Below are positions 4,674-9,008 of a stretch of 9,008 bases of DNA, piece after piece. The stretch is from positions 1 to 9,008 of the forward strand of contig DFHC01000063.1 of NCBI GenBank assembly GCA_002372575.1, given 5' to 3'. Source of the DNA: a bacterium UBA3734. GTDB lineage: Bacteria; Bacteroidota; Bacteroidia; Bacteroidales; Bacteroidaceae. How positions within the stretch are numbered: position 1 is the stretch's first letter; each line of letters opens with the position of its first letter. The notes beneath the pieces are model-generated. The model saw nothing but the letters and a program-made list of their open reading frames with translations, did not search any database and had not been told where the DNA came from. A program made the position numbers and the translations under genes.

Positions 4674-7502
4674 ATGGCAGAATACATCGAAATCAAGGGC
4701 GCGCGGGTCAACAACCTGAAAAACATCAGCCTGAAGATTCCACGCGACAAGCTGATTGTGGTGACGGGCGTCTCTGGTTCGGGAAAGTCGTCGCTGGCCT
4801 TCGACACGCTCTACGCCGAGGGGCAGCGTCGCTACGTGGAGTCGCTGTCGTCATACGCGCGGCAATTTCTCGGACGAATGAGCAAGCCCGAGTGCGACTT
4901 CATCAAAGGACTGCCGCCCGCCATTGCTATCGAGCAGAAGACCATCGCGCGAAACCCGCGCTCCACGGTCGGCACCTCAACGGAAATCTACGAATACCTG
5001 CGCCTGCTCTTCGCCCGCATCGGACGCACCTACTCGCCCATTTCGGGACAGGAGGTGAAGAAGCAGACCGTCGATGACATCGTTGAATCGACGCGGCAAT
5101 ATGCCGAGGGCACGCGCTTCGTGGTGCTCGCACCCATCAAGGTGAGCGAGGGGCGGTCGTTGGAAAAACAACTCGAAGTGGAGATGAAGCAGGGTTACGC
5201 CCGACTTTGGCTCAACAACGAGGCCGTGAGCATCGAGGACTACCTCAACACCAAACACCCAACACCCAACACCCAACACCCAACACCCAACACCCAACAC
5301 CCCTCCGACCTCTGGCTCCTCATCGACCGCATGAAGGTGGACCACAGCCAGGCGGCCATCTCGCGACTGTTCGATTCGGCAGAAACGGCGATGTACGAAG
5401 GCGACGGCAGCTGTCGGCTCGTTTTTCTGCCCTCGGGCATCAGCTACGACTTCTCGACGCGCTTCGAGGCCGACGGAATGACCTTTGAAGAGCCCACGGA
5501 CAACACGTTTTCGTTCAACTCGCCAGCGGGAGCCTGTCCCACCTGCGAGGGCTTCGGTCGCGTCATCGGCATCGACGAGAAACTGGTCATTCCAAACACG
5601 TCGCTGAGCGTTTATGACGGTTGCGTGCAGTGCTGGCACGGCGAGAAAATGGGAATGTGGAAAGACGAATTCTGCCGACGCGCCGCCCGCGACAATTTCC
5701 CGATTTTCAAGCCCTATCACGAGCTTTCGCGCGAGGAGAAAGGAATGCTCTGGCACGGCCTGCCTTCCGACAAAGACCTCGACAAATACGAAAAAGTCTC
5801 CATCGACTCCTTCTTTCAGATGGTTCGCGAGAATCAGTACAAGATTCAGTATCGCGTGATGCTGAGTCGCTATCGCGGCAAGACCGTCTGCCCCGAATGT
5901 CACGGCACGCGCCTGAAGAAAGAGGCTTCGTGGGTGAAAATCGGGGGAATGAGCATCTCCGACCTCGTGGAAATGCCCGTCACGAACCTGAAACAATGGT
6001 TCGAGCAGCTGCAACTCGACGAACACGAGGCCAGCGTGAGCAAACGCCTACTCACGGAAATCAACAACCGACTGGGCTTTCTCGTGGAGGTGGGCGTGGG
6101 CTATCTCACGCTCAACCGCGCCTCGAACACGCTCTCGGGCGGCGAAAGCCAGCGCATCAACCTCACCACGTCGCTGGGCTCGTCGCTCGTGGGTTCGCTC
6201 TACATCCTCGACGAGCCGAGCATCGGCCTCCACAGCCGCGACACGCAGCGGCTCATCCACGTGCTCCGCGAGCTGCAATCGCTCGGAAACACGGTCATCG
6301 TGGTCGAGCACGACGAGGAAATCATGCGTGCCGCCGACTACATCATCGACATTGGCCCTGATGCCGGACGACTGGGCGGCGAAGTGGTGTTCGCAGGCTC
6401 GAGTAAGGAACTCGACAGGCCGCATCCCAAGTCGCACACGGTGCAGTACCTCAGCGGGACAGAGAAAATCGACGTGCCAAGCTCGCGCCGGCCGTGGAAC
6501 ATGGCTATCGAACTGAAAGGTTGCCGCATGAACAACCTGAAGGGCATCAACGCGAGGTTCCCGCTGAACGTGCTCACGGTGGTTACGGGCGTGAGCGGTT
6601 CGGGCAAGTCGTCGCTCGTGAAAGGCATCCTCTACCCTGCCCTCAAGCGCCATCTCGACGAAGTGGCCGAGCTGCCGGGCGAGTATTCCGCCATCGAGGG
6701 CGACTGGAAGCAGGTGAAACACGTGGAAATGGTCGATCAGAACCCCATCGGCAAGAGCACACGCTCCAATCCGGCCACCTACGTGAAGGCATACGACGCC
6801 ATCCGACAGCTCTTCGCCGAGCAGCCGCTGGCCAAGCAGATGGGCTTCTCGCCGCAATTCTTCTCGTTCAACACCGACGGCGGACGCTGCGACGAGTGTA
6901 AGGGCGCAGGCGTCATCACCGTGGAAATGCAATTCATGGCCGACCTCGAACTGGAGTGCGACGCCTGCCACGGCCACCGCTTCAAGCGCGACATCCTCGA
7001 CGTGCGATTCCACGGGAAAAACATCGACGACGTGCTCAACATGACCGTCGCCGAGGCCATCGACTTCTTCGGCGAGCATGGCGAGAAAACGATTGTAGGC
7101 CGACTGAAACCGCTGGCCGACGTCGGACTCGGCTACATCAAGCTCGGACAAAGCTCCTCCACGCTCTCGGGCGGCGAAAACCAGCGCGTGAAACTGGCCT
7201 ATTTCATCGGCACCGAGCGGCAAGAGCCCACGCTCTTCATCTTCGACGAGCCCACCACCGGCCTTCATTTCCACGACATCCGGCGCCTGCTCGATGCCTT
7301 CAACACGCTGATTGCCCACGGCCACACGATTCTCGTCATCGAGCACAACATGGAGGTCGTCAAATGTGCCGACTACGTCATCGACCTCGGTCCCGAAGGC
7401 GGCAACAAGGGAGGCGAACTCGTCTGCGAGGGTACACCCGAGGAAATCGTGAAAAACAAAAACAGCATCACGGGGCAATATTTGAAGGAGAAACTGAAAT
7501 GA
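4674..7502 (+). CDS. uvrA: UvrA, excinuclease ABC subunit A, carrying a heptamer-repeat insert
   Basis: ATPase that scans DNA for bulky lesions and loads UvrB in nucleotide excision repair; cytoplasmic dimer. The 942 residues carry two complete ABC ATPase halves. Half one: Walker [10 protein letters not shown] (Lys38), CPTC (288-291) and CPECHGTRL (406-414) zinc-associated Cys pairs, signature LSGGESQR (487-494), Walker B YILDEP (510-515). Half two: Walker [10 protein letters not shown] (Lys645), zinc module CDEC (739-742) and CDACHGHRF (762-770), signature LSGGENQR (831-838), Walker B FIFDEP (855-860). All key residues are intact. Residues 192-210 ([19 protein letters not shown]) are low-complexity sequence encoded by a 7-base tandem repeat, inserted between IEDYL and [10 protein letters not shown] in the UvrB-binding region. 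The present copy number keeps the frame open. Start: ATG at 4674 gives [18 protein letters not shown], the normal UvrA N-terminus. The stop overlaps the next gene (ATGA). Confidence 0.98.
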   Translation: MAEYIEIKGARVNNLKNISLKIPRDKLIVVTGVSGSGKSSLAFDTLYAEGQRRYVESLSSYARQFLGRMSKPECDFIKGLPPAIAIEQKTIARNPRSTVGTSTEIYEYLRLLFARIGRTYSPISGQEVKKQTVDDIVESTRQYAEGTRFVVLAPIKVSEGRSLEKQLEVEMKQGYARLWLNNEAVSIEDYLNTKHPTPNTQHPTPNTQHPSDLWLLIDRMKVDHSQAAISRLFDSAETAMYEGDGSCRLVFLPSGISYDFSTRFEADGMTFEEPTDNTFSFNSPAGACPTCEGFGRVIGIDEKLVIPNTSLSVYDGCVQCWHGEKMGMWKDEFCRRAARDNFPIFKPYHELSREEKGMLWHGLPSDKDLDKYEKVSIDSFFQMVRENQYKIQYRVMLSRYRGKTVCPECHGTRLKKEASWVKIGGMSISDLVEMPVTNLKQWFEQLQLDEHEASVSKRLLTEINNRLGFLVEVGVGYLTLNRASNTLSGGESQRINLTTSLGSSLVGSLYILDEPSIGLHSRDTQRLIHVLRELQSLGNTVIVVEHDEEIMRAADYIIDIGPDAGRLGGEVVFAGSSKELDRPHPKSHTVQYLSGTEKIDVPSSRRPWNMAIELKGCRMNNLKGINARFPLNVLTVVTGVSGSGKSSLVKGILYPALKRHLDEVAELPGEYSAIEGDWKQVKHVEMVDQNPIGKSTRSNPATYVKAYDAIRQLFAEQPLAKQMGFSPQFFSFNTDGGRCDECKGAGVITVEMQFMADLELECDACHGHRFKRDILDVRFHGKNIDDVLNMTVAEAIDFFGEHGEKTIVGRLKPLADVGLGYIKLGQSSSTLSGGENQRVKLAYFIGTERQEPTLFIFDEPTTGLHFHDIRRLLDAFNTLIAHGHTILVIEHNMEVVKCADYVIDLGPEGGNKGGELVCEGTPEEIVKNKNSITGQYLKEKLK
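5247..5302. repeat. Heptanucleotide tandem repeat AACACCC x8 inside uvrA
   Basis: Seven perfect AACACCC copies (5254-5302) follow one imperfect copy (AACACCA, 5247-5253). The reading frame passes through it as codons 192-210, giving a 7-residue protein repeat HPTPNTQ, because three heptamers equal seven codons. AACACCC has no stop in any plus-strand frame. The minus strand is a run of GGGTGTT, with seven GGG tracts separated by four bases, a G-quadruplex-compatible pattern. Loss of one copy shifts translation to a TGA at 5332-5334; gain of one copy leads to TGA at 5486-5488 (present numbering). Slippage at such repeats is well known in bacteria; here it is inferred. Confidence 0.97.
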
Positions 7503-8386
7503 GGACACAACTCTCGATTCTGATGCCCACGTTCAACGACGACTGCTGCGACGCAGTGATGGAACTGGCGCGACAAGCCCTTGAAATCGAGGGTTTGCAG
7601 TTTGAAATTCTCATCGGTGACGACGCTTCCGACAATGCCGAAATTGCCGCGCGAAACAGCCAATGCACCGCCATTCGCAGTTGCAGATACATTCGCGTGG
7701 ACGAGAATGTCGGGCGCGCCGCCATCCGCAACCGCCTCGCCCGTGAAGCACGATTCGAGTGGCTGCTGTTCGTTGATAGCGGCATGGGAATTTCCCGCGA
7801 AGACTTCGTGAAAACCTATCTGACAACCGGGCAAACACCCGTTTATGGCGGCTATGCCGTGTCGAGCGACAAGCACAAGAGTCTGCAATCGAACCTGCGC
7901 TATTGCTACGAAATGGCAGCAGCCGAGGCTCACAGTGCCGAAAACAGGGCGAAACATCCCAATCAGGATTTCCACACCTCGAATTTCCTCGTCGAAAAAA
8001 GCCTCTTCCTGCAACATCCGCTCGACGAACGCTTCCGACACTACGGCTACGAGGACGTCTTCTGGGGAGAACAACTTTCCGAGGCCGGCATCACCATCCA
8101 CCACATCGACAATCCCGTCGCCTTCGACCGCTTCGAAACCAACGCCCAGTTTGTGGCGAAAACTGAACAGGGCATCCGCACGCTCTGCACCTTTCGCGAC
8201 GAGCTGTCGGGCTATTCACGACTGCTGAAAACCGCCCGCCTCGTCCGTTCGCTCGGTCTCGGGAAACCCTGTCGGATGCTCTTCGCCAAGAAACAAAAAA
8301 AATGGAGAGAAAAGCTCTGCGCCAACTCTCCATCGCTGCGCCTCTTCAGCGCATATAAACTCTTCTACTTACTCTCAATCAGCTGA
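7499..8386 (+). CDS. Family 2 (GT-A) glycosyltransferase
   Basis: 295 residues. Probably transfers a sugar from a nucleotide-sugar donor to a surface glycan or lipid-linked acceptor; donor and acceptor cannot be read from sequence. GT2 features are the N-terminal strand LSILMPTFN (5-13), EILIGDDASDN (36-46) with nucleotide-binding Asp41/Asp42, NVGRAAIRNRLAREARFEWL (70-89), and LLFVDSGM (89-96), where DSG stands in the DxD metal-binding position. The acceptor-side motif GYEDVFWGEQL (183-193) resembles the ED-containing segment with the likely base. No membrane segment is convincing; the C-terminal third (about 240-295) is basic and may associate with the membrane. The start at 7499 is set by the ATGA overlap with the uvrA stop, implying translational coupling; the frame is open further upstream within uvrA, but that part does not resemble a glycosyltransferase. 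Its 3' end overlaps the opposite-strand hydrolase gene by 22 bases. Confidence 0.9.
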   Translation: MRTQLSILMPTFNDDCCDAVMELARQALEIEGLQFEILIGDDASDNAEIAARNSQCTAIRSCRYIRVDENVGRAAIRNRLAREARFEWLLFVDSGMGISREDFVKTYLTTGQTPVYGGYAVSSDKHKSLQSNLRYCYEMAAAEAHSAENRAKHPNQDFHTSNFLVEKSLFLQHPLDERFRHYGYEDVFWGEQLSEAGITIHHIDNPVAFDRFETNAQFVAKTEQGIRTLCTFRDELSGYSRLLKTARLVRSLGLGKPCRMLFAKKQKKWREKLCANSPSLRLFSAYKLFYLLSIS

Positions 8387-9008
8387 AAAATGCCCGTCGG
8401 CATCGTGCGTTTCAAGACGTCGAGCTGGAAATCCGCTCCCGCCACGATGCCATAGCTCCGCAGCGTCTGCTCCACCGTCTTCCGGGCCAGTTCGGGGTGG
8501 TTATTCTCCTCGCTCAGGTGGCAGAGCCACACGTGGCGAAGCCTTTCCGTGGCATTCTCGGCCAAGGCCTCGGCACACTCCGCATTCGACAAATGGCCGC
8601 CCGCACCCATGATACGCGTCTTCAGATGCGCCGGATAAGTGCCCGCCTTCAGCATCTCCACGTCGTAGTTTGCCTCGAACACAAGAAAATTCGCCTGACT
8701 AATCATTTGGCGCATTTCGTCGGTGATGTGGCCCACGTCCGTCATCAGGCAGAACACAGCGCCCTGCGTCTCAATCCGGAAGCCAATGTTGTCGGCACTG
8801 TCGTGGGGCACGCCGAAGGGCATGATACAGAAGTCGCCGAGCGTGAAAGAGACGTTCGGCTCAATGTAGCGCACGTGTTCCGCGGGAATCTTGTAGCGCA
8901 CGCAGTAATTGCGGTTGATGCCCGCATGCACGTTGCGTGTCGAATATACGTCAAGATTCAGGTCCTGACTGATTTTCCCGACCGATTTCACATGGTCGGC
9001 ATGGTCGT
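8365..9008 (-). CDS. YycJ/WalJ-like metallo-beta-lactamase-fold hydrolase, 5' end beyond the window
   Basis: Zinc-dependent MBL-fold hydrolase, likely acting on nucleic acid or another phosphodiester (WalJ-like proteins are linked to cell-wall/replication coordination in Gram-positives; the role here is unknown). The frame stays open to the window edge and begins with DHADHVKSVG, which is the end of the HxHxDH zinc motif, so the gene starts outside and a GTG at 8991-8989 is not the real start. Further ligands are VPHDSADNIGF (His), LMTDVGHIT (Asp), and WLCHLSEENNHPELA (His). The run NFLVFEANYDVEMLKAGTYP followed by GGHLSNAECAEAL is characteristic of the YycJ group. About 214 residues are visible of an expected ~260. 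The stop TAG (8365-8367) lies inside the converging glycosyltransferase gene. Confidence 0.88.
   Translation of the reverse strand, partial: DHADHVKSVGKISQDLNLDVYSTRNVHAGINRNYCVRYKIPAEHVRYIEPNVSFTLGDFCIMPFGVPHDSADNIGFRIETQGAVFCLMTDVGHITDEMRQMISQANFLVFEANYDVEMLKAGTYPAHLKTRIMGAGGHLSNAECAEALAENATERLRHVWLCHLSEENNHPELARKTVEQTLRSYGIVAGADFQLDVLKRTMPTGIFQLIESK

Noticed and set aside
5247..5302. CRISPR array or minisatellite-type spacer array
   Set aside because: The units are 7 bases and directly adjacent, with no spacers; it is a simple tandem repeat.
6956..7498. Possible longer N-terminus of the glycosyltransferase, in-frame upstream within uvrA
   Set aside because: The extra ~181 codons are arginine/histidine-rich shadow sequence of uvrA. 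Glycosyltransferase homology starts exactly at the ATG at 7499.
6048..7508. 486-codon minus-strand open frame opposite uvrA, and a 349-codon one at 4977-6026
   Set aside because: Typical antisense frames of GC-rich coding DNA; the products have no recognisable motifs, while the plus frame is an unmistakable UvrA.
8365..8991. Complete 208-residue hydrolase starting at GTG 8991-8989
   Set aside because: The frame continues upstream to the window edge with the DHADH zinc motif, so the true start lies outside.

Overview
The window looks like a chromosomal segment from a member of the Bacteroidota, most likely Bacteroidales and possibly a Prevotella-like genome with fairly GC-rich coding sequence. 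The basis is: (i) four intergenic promoter candidates of the Bacteroidota type (TTTG about 20 bases before TAnnTTTG); (ii) weak, A-rich ribosome-binding regions; (iii) the gene families present (eukaryote-type GH13_8 branching enzyme, secreted MORN protein, MltF-like lipoprotein). The genus is inference. No tRNA, rRNA, CRISPR array, insertion sequence or phage gene was seen. No gene-free stretch exceeds about 195 bases.

Layout. Positions 1-2631 (minus strand) read as a three-gene unit with 20-base gaps: a secreted MORN-repeat protein (2631-1507), a YhcH/YjgK/YiaL-family protein (1486-1016) and the N-terminal half of a glycogen branching enzyme (995 to beyond the window start). The intergenic region 2632-2826 holds divergent promoters for this unit and for a small secreted protein of unknown function (2827-3324, plus). 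Converging on that gene is an MltF-like lytic transglycosylase lipoprotein (4562-3357, minus). It is divergent from uvrA (4674-7502, plus), and the two candidate promoters overlap in a 111-base gap. uvrA overlaps a family 2 glycosyltransferase (7499-8386, plus) by four bases (ATGA). The glycosyltransferase runs tail to tail, with a 22-base overlap, into a YycJ/WalJ-like metallo-beta-lactamase-fold hydrolase (8365 to beyond the window end, minus).

Most genes are housekeeping: glycogen synthesis, cell-wall turnover, nucleotide excision repair, surface glycan synthesis. The most striking feature is a perfect 7-base tandem repeat (AACACCC, seven perfect copies plus one imperfect) inside the uvrA reading frame. 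It encodes a low-complexity insert in the UvrB-binding region. Because 7 is not a multiple of 3, gain or loss of one copy would truncate UvrA at predictable stop codons, so the repeat is a candidate on/off switch for DNA repair. A second, unrelated C-rich repeat (ACCCTTTA-based, 23-base period) forms the last 11 codons of the YhcH-family gene and the spacer in front of the branching enzyme, including its likely ribosome-binding site.
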